Notes: generated from the sequence alone by a model not told the origin. Numbered from the stretch's first letter, positions 25,639 through 34,595 are shown. The stretch is DNA of 64,000 bases from Dehalococcoidia bacterium (GCA_015478665.1 JADMII010000008.1:1-64000), one strand, 5' to 3'. Program-made: numbers and translations.

Positions 25639-26477
25639 CAGTCCGGCCACGTCCCGGTGAACACGTCTTCGACCGGTCCCGTCAGGATCACGTCTCCCTC
25701 TCCGTCCCACTCCAGCTGCAGCACGCCGCCCGGCACCCGCAGCTCCAGCGCATCTCCCACCATGCCCAGCAGCCGGCCGGCGACGATCGTCGCCGAGGCG
25801 CCGGAGCCGCACGAGAGCGTCTCGCCGACGCCGCGCTCCCACACCCGCATCTCCGCCGTCCCCGCGCCGGTCAGCCGCACGACCTCGAAGTTCGTCCGGT
25901 TGGGGAAGAGCGTGTGATGCTCGACCAGCGGGCCCAGCGTCTGCAGCGGAAACGCCGCCACCGGCGCATCCTGGAAATGCACGGCGTGCGGGTTGCCCAT
26001 CGATACCGGCGTGACGGCCAGCGTGCGGCCATCGACCGCCAGAGGCACGTCGCGGAGCGGCGCCGCCGCCTCGACGGCGATCGGGATGTCCCGCGGCTCC
26101 AGGCGCGGCGCGCCCATCCGCTCGCGCACGTCCGTCACGCGCCCGCCCGACGTCGTCACCCGCACGCGCATCACCCCGGCGCCCGTCTCCACGTCGAGCT
26201 CGTCGTTGCACGGCGCCACCAGCCCGCCATCGACCGCGAACTTCACCAGACAGCGCATGCCGTTGCCCGACATCTCCGCCTCCGAGCCGTCGGCGTTGAA
26301 GATCCGCATCCCCACATCCGCGCGCTCCGACGCCACGGCGAGGATCAGTCCGTCGCCGCCGACGCCGAAGTGCCGGTCGCAGACCGCGCGCGCCGCCGCC
26401 GCCCAGTCGCGGTCCAGCCTTCGTCCGTCCACGACGACGAAATCGTTGCCCGTTCCATGCAGCTTCGTGAACTCCAT
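25638..26477 (-). CDS. dapF: Diaminopimelate epimerase, with Ser at one catalytic Cys
   Basis: Predicted 279 residues, the usual DapF length. It converts LL- to meso-diaminopimelate for lysine and peptidoglycan. Start FTKLHGTGNDFVVVDG and ETLSCGSGASA, with the second catalytic Cys, are typical. At the first site the usual MCGNG reads MSGNGMRC: Ser (codon TCG) replaces the expected cysteine. Some annotated relatives may share this, but a standard two-base mechanism would be affected. The ATG at 26477 is chosen over the longer arginine-rich frame. It lies between a WecA-type gene and the GNAT gene. Confidence 0.85.
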   Translation of the reverse strand: MEFTKLHGTGNDFVVVDGRRLDRDWAAAARAVCDRHFGVGGDGLILAVASERADVGMRIFNADGSEAEMSGNGMRCLVKFAVDGGLVAPCNDELDVETGAGVMRVRVTTSGGRVTDVRERMGAPRLEPRDIPIAVEAAAPLRDVPLAVDGRTLAVTPVSMGNPHAVHFQDAPVAAFPLQTLGPLVEHHTLFPNRTNFEVVRLTGAGTAEMRVWERGVGETLSCGSGASATIVAGRLLGMVGDALELRVPGGVLQLEWDGEGDVILTGPVEDVFTGTWPD

Positions 26478-26550
26478 GCGGAATGAGGATAGCGCATCAC
26501 GCCGCCTCCGACGCAGCCGCCCGCACGGCGGGATCGATCGCGCGTCGATC

Positions 26551-27666
26551 TCAGCCCGGTCGGCGGACGCCGCCGGCAAGCGCGTACAGCCGCTGACGCA
26601 GCCAGACGATGCTGTGGCTGTTCCACAGCGTGACGATGTAGCCGAGCCGCAGCAGCGTCAACGCCACCGTCGCCAGCACCGCCGCGAACACCGCCGCCTC
26701 CACCCACGTGTTACCGATGTAGTGGATGACGATCGCCCCGGCCGAGAACAGCACCGCCAGCGCGTAGGCGATCGCCACCAGCCCGCGCGGTCCCGCGCCC
26801 GCCTGCTCCAGCCGGCTGTGGATGTGGTCGCCGTCACCGATCATCGGATGCCGACGCTCCAGCGAGCGGCGCACCGTCGCCAGCGCCAAGTCCATGATCG
26901 GGAAGCCGAGCGCGACGACGGGGACGGCGATGAACACCTCGTTCGTCGGGCCCGTGGCGGCCCGGATCGAGAGGGTCCCGATGATGAAGCCGACCACGTA
27001 CGCCCCCGAATCACCGATGTACATCGAAGCCGGCGGCAGGTTGAACGGCAGGAAGCCGAGGCCCGCTCCCGCCAGCGCGACGAGCAGCAGCGCCACCGTC
27101 GGGTGCGCCGAGTGCGCGCCGATCTGCGCCATCGTCGCCGCGGCGAGCACCGCCACCCCCAGCGACACGCCGTCGCGGCCGTCGATGAAGTTGAAGGCGT
27201 TCGTGCAGGCGTAGATCCACAGCACCGTGACCACCACCCCGAAGCTGCCGAAGTGCAGGCTCGGCCCCCAAGGGAGCCCCACGTCATCGATCTTGTACCC
27301 CGCCAGGTACACCGCGACGCCCGCCGCCAGGAAGACCAGCGTCCGCGAGTACGGACTCGTCAGCCGGATGTCATCGACGAAGCCGACGAGGAAGACGAGC
27401 GCCGCCGCCGCGAGAAAGCCCAAAAAGCTCCCCGACTTCGGCGTGAAGAGCTCGCTCGCGTGCGGCGATAGCGCCGACGCGATGAACGGCGTCAGCGCGA
27501 ACGTCGAGAGGAAGATCACGCCGCCCCAGCGCGGCCGCTCGCTGATGCCCCGCACGTGGAACAGCGCGTGGTAGCGCTCCGAGCGCGACACCACCTGCAG
27601 GACCAGCGTCAGCACGACCGCCAGTGCGAGCGAGAGGGCGAGCGTCAGCAGATAGATGTCGAGCAT
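26551..27666 (-). CDS. WecA/MraY-family undecaprenyl-phosphate sugar-phosphate transferase
   Basis: Predicted 371 residues with about ten membrane segments. It would move a sugar-phosphate from a UDP-sugar to undecaprenyl phosphate to begin a cell-surface glycan. Motifs: GFVDDI after segment 3, NAFNFIDGRDG, MYIGDSGAYVVG and the HIHSRL histidine box near residue 283. The last motif places it nearer WecA/TagO than MraY. It heads the minus-strand run wecA-type, dapF, GNAT, DUF421, GH36. Start ATG has GAGG nine bases upstream. Confidence 0.88.
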   Translation of the reverse strand: MLDIYLLTLALSLALAVVLTLVLQVVSRSERYHALFHVRGISERPRWGGVIFLSTFALTPFIASALSPHASELFTPKSGSFLGFLAAAALVFLVGFVDDIRLTSPYSRTLVFLAAGVAVYLAGYKIDDVGLPWGPSLHFGSFGVVVTVLWIYACTNAFNFIDGRDGVSLGVAVLAAATMAQIGAHSAHPTVALLLVALAGAGLGFLPFNLPPASMYIGDSGAYVVGFIIGTLSIRAATGPTNEVFIAVPVVALGFPIMDLALATVRRSLERRHPMIGDGDHIHSRLEQAGAGPRGLVAIAYALAVLFSAGAIVIHYIGNTWVEAAVFAAVLATVALTLLRLGYIVTLWNSHSIVWLRQRLYALAGGVRRPG

Positions 27667-27873
27667 GGCGGGTGGCCTCGGAATTCGTCCCTACTCTAGC
27701 ACCACGATCCGCGCCGTGCCTACCAGCATCTTCCTCGCATCGTTATGTCGCGCCCGCCTGCCTCGCCCGTGGAACCGGAGGGAGTACTGCCCTCCGCATC
27801 TCCACGTCGCCGTCGCCATTCCGCCGCGGCGACGTTCGCGTCCAGTACACTCCCCGCGTCTGGAGGGACGCGC

Positions 27874-28794
27874 GTGCCGCAGCACTTCTTCATCGCCGGC
27901 GTCGATATCGGCGCCACGAACGTCCGCGTCGCCATCGCCAACAGCGACGGCGGGATCGAGGCGCGTCGCCTGATGCCCTTCCCCGGCGGCCCGCCGGAGC
28001 AGCTGCTCGAGCGCATCGGCCGCACGCTCGACGACCTCGCGCGCGGCGTCTGGGTGGGCGCGCGCGCCGCCGCCATCGGCGTCGTCGTGCCCGGCGCCGT
28101 CGACCCCGCCGCCGGCGCCGTCTCCACCGCCGCCAACCTGCCCGGCTGGGGCGACGTGCCGGTCGAAGCACTGCTCGGCCGGCCGCGCGGCGTGCCGGTC
28201 GCGACGGAAAACGACGCCAACGCCGCCGCCATCGGCGAGCGCTGGCTGGGCGCAGCGAAGGGCATCGACGACTTCGTCTTCATCGCTATGGGCACCGGCA
28301 TCGGCGCCGGCGTCGTCGTTGACGGCCGCCTGCACCGCGGCGGCCACTTCCTCGCCGGCGAGGTCGCCTTCTTCCCGATGTCGCCCGCCCAGCTCGAACA
28401 GCCCGGCTGGGGCCATTGCTTCGAAGCGGACGTCGGCGGCCGGGCGATGGCGGCCAAGGCCGTCGAGCTGCTCGGCGACCACGCGACCGTCGGCGAGCTG
28501 TTCGATGCCGCCTATCGCGGTCGCGAGACGGCCGCCGCTTGGCTGCACAGCGTCCAGCGCGAGCTCGCCATGGCGGTCGTATCGATCGCCGCGCTCCTCG
28601 ACCCGCAGATGGTCGTCTTCGGCGGCGGCGTCGTGCGCGCCCAGGGCGAGCGCCTGCTCGGCCCGGTGCGCGACGCGGCGCTACGCTGCCTGCCTGCCCG
28701 GCCGCGCATCGTCGCATCGCAGCTCGGCGACGACGCCCAGCTGATCGGCGCCATCCGCATCGCGCTCGACCGCATCGAAGGACGGCCCCAATGA
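27874..28794 (+). CDS. ROK-family sugar kinase-like protein lacking the usual zinc motif
   Basis: Predicted 306 residues. ATP-grip motifs DIGATNVRVAI and GTGIGAGVVVDG are present, and ENDANAAAIGE carries the catalytic Asp. ROK kinases normally follow with a GH..CxCGxxGCxE zinc site; here that stretch reads AGEVAFFPMSPAQ and GWGHCFEADV, so zinc binding is probably lost. It is likely a glucokinase-like enzyme. GTG start with GGAGGG six bases before it; an ATG at 27745 opens the frame earlier but the residues there are not protein-like. It overlaps the next gene (ATGA). Confidence 0.82.
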   Translation: MPQHFFIAGVDIGATNVRVAIANSDGGIEARRLMPFPGGPPEQLLERIGRTLDDLARGVWVGARAAAIGVVVPGAVDPAAGAVSTAANLPGWGDVPVEALLGRPRGVPVATENDANAAAIGERWLGAAKGIDDFVFIAMGTGIGAGVVVDGRLHRGGHFLAGEVAFFPMSPAQLEQPGWGHCFEADVGGRAMAAKAVELLGDHATVGELFDAAYRGRETAAAWLHSVQRELAMAVVSIAALLDPQMVVFGGGVVRAQGERLLGPVRDAALRCLPARPRIVASQLGDDAQLIGAIRIALDRIEGRPQ

Positions 28795-29396
28795 GCGACC
28801 GCACGCCAGACGATGATCCGGTCGCCGCCGTGGCGGCGACGCCCCCTCCCGGCGACGAGCGGCCCGCCCCGGATGCCTACTTCATGCGCATCGCCCTCGC
28901 CGTGCGCGCGCGTGCGAGCTGCACCGGGCGGCGCGTCGGCGCCATCATCGTCCGCGAGAGCCGCATCCTCAGCACCGGCTACAACGGCACGCCGGCGAAG
29001 ATGCGCAACTGCGCCGACGGCGGCTGCCGCCGCTGCGCCCACCCGGAGGCGTACGCTCCCGGCGAGGGATACGACGTCTGCATCTGCGTGCACGCCGAGC
29101 AAAACGCGCTGCTCGCCGCCGCCCGCTTCGGCGTCGCCGTCGCCGGCTGCACCATCTACACGACGCTGCAGCCCTGCTTCGGCTGCCTCAAGGAGCTGCT
29201 GCAGGCCGACGTGCGCGAGGTGTGCTACCTCCAGCCGTGGCAGTCGCGCTTCGCCGACGTCTATGCGTCGCTCATCGACCGCCTCGGACGGGCGAACTTC
29301 CGCTGCGTCGTCGCCGAGGACGCGGACGCGCGCTGGGCGCTCGGCCGGGCGGGCACGGCGGGAGGAGAGCGCGCGCTCGGGCACGAGGTTCTGTAG
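28791..29396 (+). CDS. dCMP/ComEB-type deaminase
   Basis: Predicted 201 residues. Zinc-dependent cytidine/deoxycytidylate deaminase fold: CVHAEQNALLAA supplies the zinc His and catalytic Glu, and LQPCFGCLKELL the two zinc Cys. An extra Cys/His cluster, GGCRRCAHPEAY, matches the second zinc site of dCMP deaminases. It would make dUMP from dCMP for dTMP synthesis. The ATG overlaps the ROK stop. A short ~28-residue acidic N-terminus precedes the domain. Confidence 0.88.
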   Translation: MSDRTPDDDPVAAVAATPPPGDERPAPDAYFMRIALAVRARASCTGRRVGAIIVRESRILSTGYNGTPAKMRNCADGGCRRCAHPEAYAPGEGYDVCICVHAEQNALLAAARFGVAVAGCTIYTTLQPCFGCLKELLQADVREVCYLQPWQSRFADVYASLIDRLGRANFRCVVAEDADARWALGRAGTAGGERALGHEVL

Positions 29397-29764
29397 TCCT
29401 TCGCGACGACCCCGCACAGGCCGCGGACACGCTCGAACCTCCCACGCAGTGCGGCGCTGCCTCGTGGTCAGGATGTCGCGACCGCGACACACGATGGCGA
29501 GGAGGCCGCCCCGCGCCAAGGGCGCGCGCCGCCGCCGCGATCATCAACCGGCCCGCCGCACGCTGCGCGAAGGCTACGGCGGTCGCATCGTCACCACGCT
29601 TCGTATCGGGCGACGAGCAGCGTAGAACGCCGCCCGGGCTCCAGGCTCCCTCTCCGCGCCGCGGAGACGTTCCGGGCGAGAGGCCGTTCGACCGACTCCC
29701 CAGCGCCCGCTGCGGTGGCATCGCGCCGTTGGCGCAGCGCCGGCGGATACCGGAAGATGTCCGA
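29397..29764. other. Intergenic stretch without a supported gene
   Basis: About 370 bases between the deaminase and epimerase genes. Open frames here are short, proline- and arginine-rich and overlap each other. I see no clear terminator, promoter or RNA structure beyond incidental GC-rich stems. Confidence 0.5.
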
Positions 29765-30715
29765 ATGAAGCTCGGCTGCAGCTCGTGGTCCTACCACGCC
29801 GCCTTCCGCGCCGGCCGCATCGACCTCCGCGAGTGGCTCCGCCGCTGCGCCGAAGAGATGGAGTTCGACGGCGTCGAGCTCGCCGACGTTCACTTCCCGA
29901 CGACCGACCCCGCCTACCTGCGCGAGCTCAAGAAGCTCTGCATCGACCTCCAGTTGACGATCGCCGGCGTCGCCGTCACCAACGACTTCGCCTCGCCCGA
30001 GACCCGCGCCGGGGAGTGCGCCAAGGTGCGGCAATGGTGCGACGTCGCCGCCCTGCTCGGCGCGCCGGTCGTGCGCGTCTTCGCCGGCTGGGCGCAGGCC
30101 GCCCCCATGCCGGCGGCGGCGCCCGACCCCGGCCGCATCGTCGGCCTCTTCCGGCGCGTCTTCGGTCCGCCGCAGCGCGACGTACGCCGCACGTGGTCGG
30201 ACCTCGCGTGGGCGCTCCGCGAGAGCGCGACGCATGGCGCCGAGCGAGGCGTCGCGCTCGCCCTGCAGAACAGTCAGCGCGCCGGCGTCGTGCGCACGGC
30301 GCAGGAGCTCGACCAGTGCCTGCGCGACGTCGGCTCGCCCTGGCTGCGCGTCTGCCTCGACCCGGCCGACCTGCCCCACCGCGCCGGCATCGACGCCGTG
30401 CTCCGGAAGACGGTGCAGACGCATGCACGCGTCCATGACGTCCAGGACGACGGCAGCGACGCCGCGGTCCACTGGCCCGAAGTCCTCCGCCTGCTGCGCC
30501 TTGCCGGCTACCGCGGCTTCGTGCTGCTCGACTACGACGGCGACGAGGACCCCGAGACCGCGGTGCCGCGCAGCGCCCGCTACCTGCGCGCCATCCTGCA
30601 GACGCTCGCCCGCCGCGAGCTCCTCACCGCGCCCGACGCGACGATCAGCACGAACGGCTTCAGCTCGGCCAATGGCGCCAGGGATCCGGCGGTGGAAGCG
30701 ACGCCGGCGCCGTGA
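29765..30715 (+). CDS. Sugar phosphate isomerase/epimerase (AP-endonuclease-2-like TIM barrel)
   Basis: Predicted 316 residues. It starts MKLGCSSWSYHAAF and shows the barrel pattern of the family: FDGVELADVHFP, GAPVVRVFAG, ALALQNSQRAG, LRVCLDPADLP, ARVHDVQDD and GFVLLDYDGDED with candidate metal ligands. Enzymes of this type isomerise sugars such as inositol derivatives or xylose; substrate is not evident. GGAAG eight bases before the ATG supports the start. The stop overlaps the HAD gene (GTGA). Confidence 0.85.
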   Translation: MKLGCSSWSYHAAFRAGRIDLREWLRRCAEEMEFDGVELADVHFPTTDPAYLRELKKLCIDLQLTIAGVAVTNDFASPETRAGECAKVRQWCDVAALLGAPVVRVFAGWAQAAPMPAAAPDPGRIVGLFRRVFGPPQRDVRRTWSDLAWALRESATHGAERGVALALQNSQRAGVVRTAQELDQCLRDVGSPWLRVCLDPADLPHRAGIDAVLRKTVQTHARVHDVQDDGSDAAVHWPEVLRLLRLAGYRGFVLLDYDGDEDPETAVPRSARYLRAILQTLARRELLTAPDATISTNGFSSANGARDPAVEATPAP

Positions 30716-31518
30716 TCCGCGCCGTCATCTTCGACCTCGGCCACACACTCTGGGACATCGGCCCGGGCGACGGCCGCGCCCTCGCCGCCGCCTACGCGGC
30801 CCTGCAGCGCACGCTCGCCGCCCGCCTCGGCCGCGACGACCTGCCGGAGGCGGCCGCCATCCAGGAAGCCGTGCGCCTGGCCTTGCAGGCGTCGCGAGAA
30901 GACTACTTCCTCGACGCATCCGGCCAGCTCGACCAGCCGCCCTCGTACGCCTGGGTCGACCGCGGCTGCCGCTCGCTCGGGCTCGCGCTCGACGCAGCCC
31001 TGCTGCGCGAGCTGACGCCGCCGCTCTTCGCCACCGAGATCGACCATCTTCTCTGCGGCGACGGCACCGTCGAGGCCCTGCGCGCGCTCGACGCCCGCGG
31101 CCTTCGCCTCGGCTGCATCACCAACACCCTCGCCGATAGCGCCGCCATCCGCGCCATGCTGCGCCGGTTCGACATCGAGGCGCTGATGCGCAGCGTCGTC
31201 GTCTCCGCCGACGAGGGCTGGCGCAAGCCGCATCGGTCGCTGTTCGAGAAGGCTCTGCGCGAGCTCGACGTCGCGGCCGCGGACGCCATCTTCGTCGGCG
31301 ACAGCCCGCTGCAGGACGTGGGCGGCGCGAAGGCCTGCGGTATGCACGCTGTGCTCACGCAGCAGTACGTCGCCCGTCCGCACGAGGGCCACAGGCCGCC
31401 GCCCGACGCGATCATCGCCCACCTGCGCGAGCTGCCCGCCATCATCGACCGCCTCGACGCCGCCGCGCCACCAGCCGCCACTCTCCAGCGCAATGGGGCG
31501 GGGCCGGGGGAGGGATAA
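30712..31518 (+). CDS. HAD-superfamily hydrolase
   Basis: Predicted 268 residues. Motif I reads AVIFDLGHTLWD: the nucleophile Asp is present but the residue two later is Gly rather than the usual acid/base Asp. Motif II TNT, motif III Lys in WRKPHRS, and motif IV IFVGDSPLQDVGGAK are present, with a helical cap between. Probably a small-molecule phosphatase or dehalogenase-like enzyme. GTG start overlaps the preceding stop. The C-terminus runs into a GC-rich repeat. Confidence 0.85.
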   Translation: MIRAVIFDLGHTLWDIGPGDGRALAAAYAALQRTLAARLGRDDLPEAAAIQEAVRLALQASREDYFLDASGQLDQPPSYAWVDRGCRSLGLALDAALLRELTPPLFATEIDHLLCGDGTVEALRALDARGLRLGCITNTLADSAAIRAMLRRFDIEALMRSVVVSADEGWRKPHRSLFEKALRELDVAAADAIFVGDSPLQDVGGAKACGMHAVLTQQYVARPHEGHRPPPDAIIAHLRELPAIIDRLDAAAPPAATLQRNGAGPGEG

Positions 31519-31519
31519 C

Positions 31520-31540
31520 CCCTCTCCCTGTGGGAGAGGG
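31520..31540. terminator. Bidirectional hairpin after the HAD gene
   Basis: CCCTCTCCC, loop TGT, GGGAGAGGG: a 9-bp perfect stem between convergent genes. It forms part of a GC-rich element whose flank resembles that at 34005-34072. No T run follows, so termination strength is uncertain. Confidence 0.6.
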
Positions 31541-31574
31541 CGCGGCGGTACGGGCCGCGGCTGGGGGCCACGTA

Positions 31575-32756
31575 TTACCCGCGCAGGCGCTCGCCCGACG
31601 CGCGCGCGAGCGGATTGATGGTTCGCACCGTGTTCGCCCGCGCCTGCTCCTCGCGTTCGCGCTTCGCCTGTCGGATATCCGACATCGCGCCGTCCAGCAG
31701 GTCCTTCGCCGAGGCGCCGTCCTCCGGAAAGCAGACGATCGCCACAGACGCCTTCAGGGGCTCCGGCGCGCCGTCCTGCCCGAACACCGATACCTGCGAG
31801 AGACTGGCGAGCAGCCGCGTCGTCACCGAGACCGCCGCCGCCCGGTTCGTCTCCGGTAGCAGCACCGCGTACTCGTCGTCGCCCAGTCGCGCCACGATCT
31901 CCGGCGGCGACACCGCCTCGGCGAGGCTCACCGCCGCGCTTCGCAACAGGCGGTCGCCCATCGACTGCCCGTACTGCGCGTTGAACTGAGCGAAGTCATC
32001 GAGGTCGAGCACGACCAGCGAGAGCGCCCGCGCGTAGCGGCCGCAGCGCACGAGCTCGTTCTCGATCGCCTCGGAGATATAGCGCCGGTTGTACACCCAC
32101 GTCACCGGGTCGATGTCGTTGAAGCGCGCTGTATCCTCCTGCGTCGCGATGTCCCGCAGCGACAGCGTGAAGTGACCGACCAGCAGCTCGACGATCTCCG
32201 CATCGATCTCCGTCTTCGTGAACCCAAACACGACGATCCCGTAGGCCTCGCCCTCGACGAGCATCGGCACGAAGGCGAACTTCTTGCAGCCGAGCTTCTC
32301 CTCCGCCGCCATCGCCACGTCCTCTGCGATCAGGCCATCCCAGAACTCCACCATCGATGACCGCGTCTGCACCTCGCCCCGCTCGATCACCTGACGACGG
32401 AAATGGTTCATCGGCAGGTCGAGCTCGCAGACCGTGAGGTCCTCCTGGTACGCGTCCATCGCCCGCTCCAGGTGCGGCTCGACGAGCCCTTCCAGCGGCG
32501 ACGCGCTCAGCACGTCGCGCTTCTTGTCCAGCACCATCGGATAGACGAACGTCGCCTCGGTTACGGCCGGCGCCTTCTCGACGAACGCACCCACCATCTC
32601 GTTAATGCTGCCGGCGCTGTGCAGGAACAGCGTCAGGATGACGAGGTCGAACAGGCGGCCCTCGCGCCCCTCCGGCCGCGCCGCGTCGAGGTCGTCGAAC
32701 AGGCGCTCGTCGTCGGCCGCGGCTTCTTCCGCCTTCCGACTCTTCAGCCAGCGCAT
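31575..32756 (-). CDS. Degenerate GGDEF-domain protein with a GAF-like sensor region
   Basis: Predicted 393 residues. Residues ~35-210 look like a GAF-type sensory domain; ~225-370 form a GGDEF domain with DLDDFAQFNAQYGQ and GDRLLR, but the signature is RLGDDEY instead of GGDEF. Activity as a diguanylate cyclase is therefore doubtful; it may bind nucleotide or act as a regulator. No membrane segment. The ATG overlaps the stop of the repeat protein gene (TGATG), suggesting coupled expression and shared function. Confidence 0.8.
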   Translation of the reverse strand: MRWLKSRKAEEAAADDERLFDDLDAARPEGREGRLFDLVILTLFLHSAGSINEMVGAFVEKAPAVTEATFVYPMVLDKKRDVLSASPLEGLVEPHLERAMDAYQEDLTVCELDLPMNHFRRQVIERGEVQTRSSMVEFWDGLIAEDVAMAAEEKLGCKKFAFVPMLVEGEAYGIVVFGFTKTEIDAEIVELLVGHFTLSLRDIATQEDTARFNDIDPVTWVYNRRYISEAIENELVRCGRYARALSLVVLDLDDFAQFNAQYGQSMGDRLLRSAAVSLAEAVSPPEIVARLGDDEYAVLLPETNRAAAVSVTTRLLASLSQVSVFGQDGAPEPLKASVAIVCFPEDGASAKDLLDGAMSDIRQAKREREEQARANTVRTINPLARASGERLRG

Positions 32757-33814
32757 CAGTCCTCCGCCAACTTCACGACCAGAGTCCGCTCGTTGTGCGT
32801 CTCGACCGTCGCTCTCCGCGACATCGCTCGCCCGACGGCGCGTTCCAGCAGCGACGGGTCGAGGTCGTTTACCGTCTCCAGCGACACGATGGCGACGCCG
32901 TTGTTGTAGCTGAGCAGCGACATGTCGCGGACGCCGTCCATCCCCAGCAGCGCCCGATGCAGCGGCACCAGGTCGACGCCGCGGCGCTTGTCTTCCACCG
33001 TGATCCGATAGCTGCGCGGCAGCAGGTCGAAGCCGCGGCGCGTCTCGACTGCGGCGGCCGGCGGCGGCATCGCCGTCTCGTCGCTCATCGGCGGCGCCGC
33101 GCCCGCGCGTTCGTCGTCCGGCGCCGCGTCGCGGAAGATCACCGGCCGCGGCGGCGCCCCGAACGCCATCTGCGGCAGCGGCGTCGGCGCATCCTCCCAG
33201 TCGTCATCCTCTGCAGCCGGCGCCACTGGCGGGGACGACGACATCGCCGCCGGCGCCGCGGCCGCCGTGCGTTCGAGGCGCGCCAGGATCTGCCGAAGGA
33301 GCACCGTCGCCGCGTCGAGCCCGCGCTCGATCCGCGCCAGCGCGTCCAGCCAGCCCTCCGCCGCAGGCTCTGCGACGGCCAGCGCGGCTGCCGCGCCGCC
33401 ATGCTCGCGTGGCGCGAAGACGAGCGGCGCCCGCGCGACGTCGCGTTCGTCAGCCGCGACGCCCGCGCCGTCGCGGAACTGTCCTGGCGGTGCCGGCGCC
33501 TCCTGCTCGCGTGCGAGGCGCGCCGCTTCCACCCGCCGGATCGTCGCCTCGATTGCGCTCTCCTCGGGTGCCCTCGCCGCCACGGCATCGTCCGGCGCGG
33601 TCCCGCCGGCCTCGCCTGCCGCAGTTCCGGCGGAACGCTCGACCGCGTCCTCCTCGCCTGCCACAGCTACGGCGGAACGCTCGATTGGCAAGCGAGCGCT
33701 GGCGGCCGCCGGCGCCTCGCTGTCCGCCGTCGCCGCGTCCCGGGCCGCCTGCGCCTCCGCGACCCGCCGGATCGTCGCCTCGATCATGCTCTCGTCGACG
33801 GTGCTGTCGTCCAT
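32756..33814 (-). CDS. Protein with duplicated helical motif and a conserved-looking C-terminal domain
   Basis: Predicted 352 residues. Two near-identical segments, IEATIRRVAEAQAARDA near residue 12 and IEATIRRVEAARLAREQ near 90, point to an internal duplication. A low-complexity Ala/Pro stretch links them to a C-terminal domain of ~90 residues (from FDLLPRSYRITVEDKRR on) that looks folded. No family is recognised. It is paired with a degenerate GGDEF gene, so a c-di-nucleotide-related scaffold is a guess. GAGGGA ribosome site supports the start. Confidence 0.6.
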   Translation of the reverse strand: MDDSTVDESMIEATIRRVAEAQAARDAATADSEAPAAASARLPIERSAVAVAGEEDAVERSAGTAAGEAGGTAPDDAVAARAPEESAIEATIRRVEAARLAREQEAPAPPGQFRDGAGVAADERDVARAPLVFAPREHGGAAAALAVAEPAAEGWLDALARIERGLDAATVLLRQILARLERTAAAAPAAMSSSPPVAPAAEDDDWEDAPTPLPQMAFGAPPRPVIFRDAAPDDERAGAAPPMSDETAMPPPAAAVETRRGFDLLPRSYRITVEDKRRGVDLVPLHRALLGMDGVRDMSLLSYNNGVAIVSLETVNDLDPSLLERAVGRAMSRRATVETHNERTLVVKLAED

Positions 33815-34004
33815 GCGCGTCCCTCGGTCCCTCGCGTTGTCGCGCGGGTCGTACCTGCTGCTTCGCTGCGAGAGCATCCCCCGTCACGGCGCGTCGCCAT
33901 GCCTCACCTATAGTCTTCGGCAGTAGATGACGTGCGCTCCACCGTCCACCAGCCCTCTTCCACCGCCGCCGACCGCGTATAGATGCGTATGCGATCATCG
34001 GCTA

Positions 34005-34137
34005 AGGCCCGGGCCGGGGGCCGCGGGAGAACGCTCCCCTCCACCGCAGTGGGCGGGGGCCGGGGGAGCGTTACCCCGTCGTCCCTCCCCCGCCCCGTGG
34101 CGGACGGGCCGGGGGTGTGAGGGCCTACCCCCGCCTC
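34005..34137. repeat. GC-rich nested inverted repeat upstream of aroQ
   Basis: AACGCTCCCC at 34030-34039 pairs with GGGGAGCGTT at 34063-34072, enclosing an inner CCAC/GTGG hairpin. GGGCGGGG and CCGGGGGAG words here recur near 31494-31512, after the HAD gene. The gap 33815-34154 otherwise holds no gene. Confidence 0.6.
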
Positions 34138-34140
34138 CGT

Positions 34141-34146
34141 TACAAT
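34141..34146 (+). promoter_or_regulatory. -10 box of a probably leaderless aroQ transcript
   Basis: TACAAT is followed by eight bases and the ATG at 34155. The expected transcription start is 1-2 bases before the ATG. No -35 consensus and no ribosome site are seen. Confidence 0.55.
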
Positions 34147-34154
34147 GGGCGGCG

Positions 34155-34595
34155 ATGCGCATCCTGCTCGTCAACGGGCCCAACCTCAACACGCTCGGCG
34201 CCCGCGAGCCCGAGATCTACGGCACCACCACGCTCGCCCAGATCGAGGCGGCCGTGCGCGCCCGGGCGGCAGAGTTCCAGGCCGACGTGCGGGCCCTCCA
34301 GTCGAACAGCGAAGGCGCCATCGTCGACTGGCTGCAACAGGAGCAGGCGGATGGCGACGGGCTCGTCATCAACGCCGGCGCCCTCGCGCACTACGGCATC
34401 GCCTTGCGCGATGCCGTAGCCGCCTGCGGCCTGCCGGCCGTCGAGGTGCACATCTCGAACGTCTGGCGACGGGAGGAGTTCCGGCACGCGTCGCTGCTCT
34501 CCCCCGTCGTCAGCGGCGCCATCGTCGGCCTCGGCGCGCACGGCTACGTGCTCGCCGTCGAAGCGCTCGCCCGCATCATCCAGGGCGCCGAGTGA
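34155..34595 (+). CDS. aroQ: Type II 3-dehydroquinate dehydratase
   Basis: Predicted 146 residues, normal for the dodecameric type II enzyme of the shikimate pathway. MRILLVNGPNLNTLGAREP and IYGTTTL are the family N-terminus; the catalytic Tyr lies in EIYG, HYGIALRDA carries a conserved His and VEVHISNVWRREEFR the catalytic His region. The start follows a TACAAT box, so the mRNA is probably leaderless. The next gene begins 110 bases downstream on the same strand. Confidence 0.93.
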   Translation: MRILLVNGPNLNTLGAREPEIYGTTTLAQIEAAVRARAAEFQADVRALQSNSEGAIVDWLQQEQADGDGLVINAGALAHYGIALRDAVAACGLPAVEVHISNVWRREEFRHASLLSPVVSGAIVGLGAHGYVLAVEALARIIQGAE

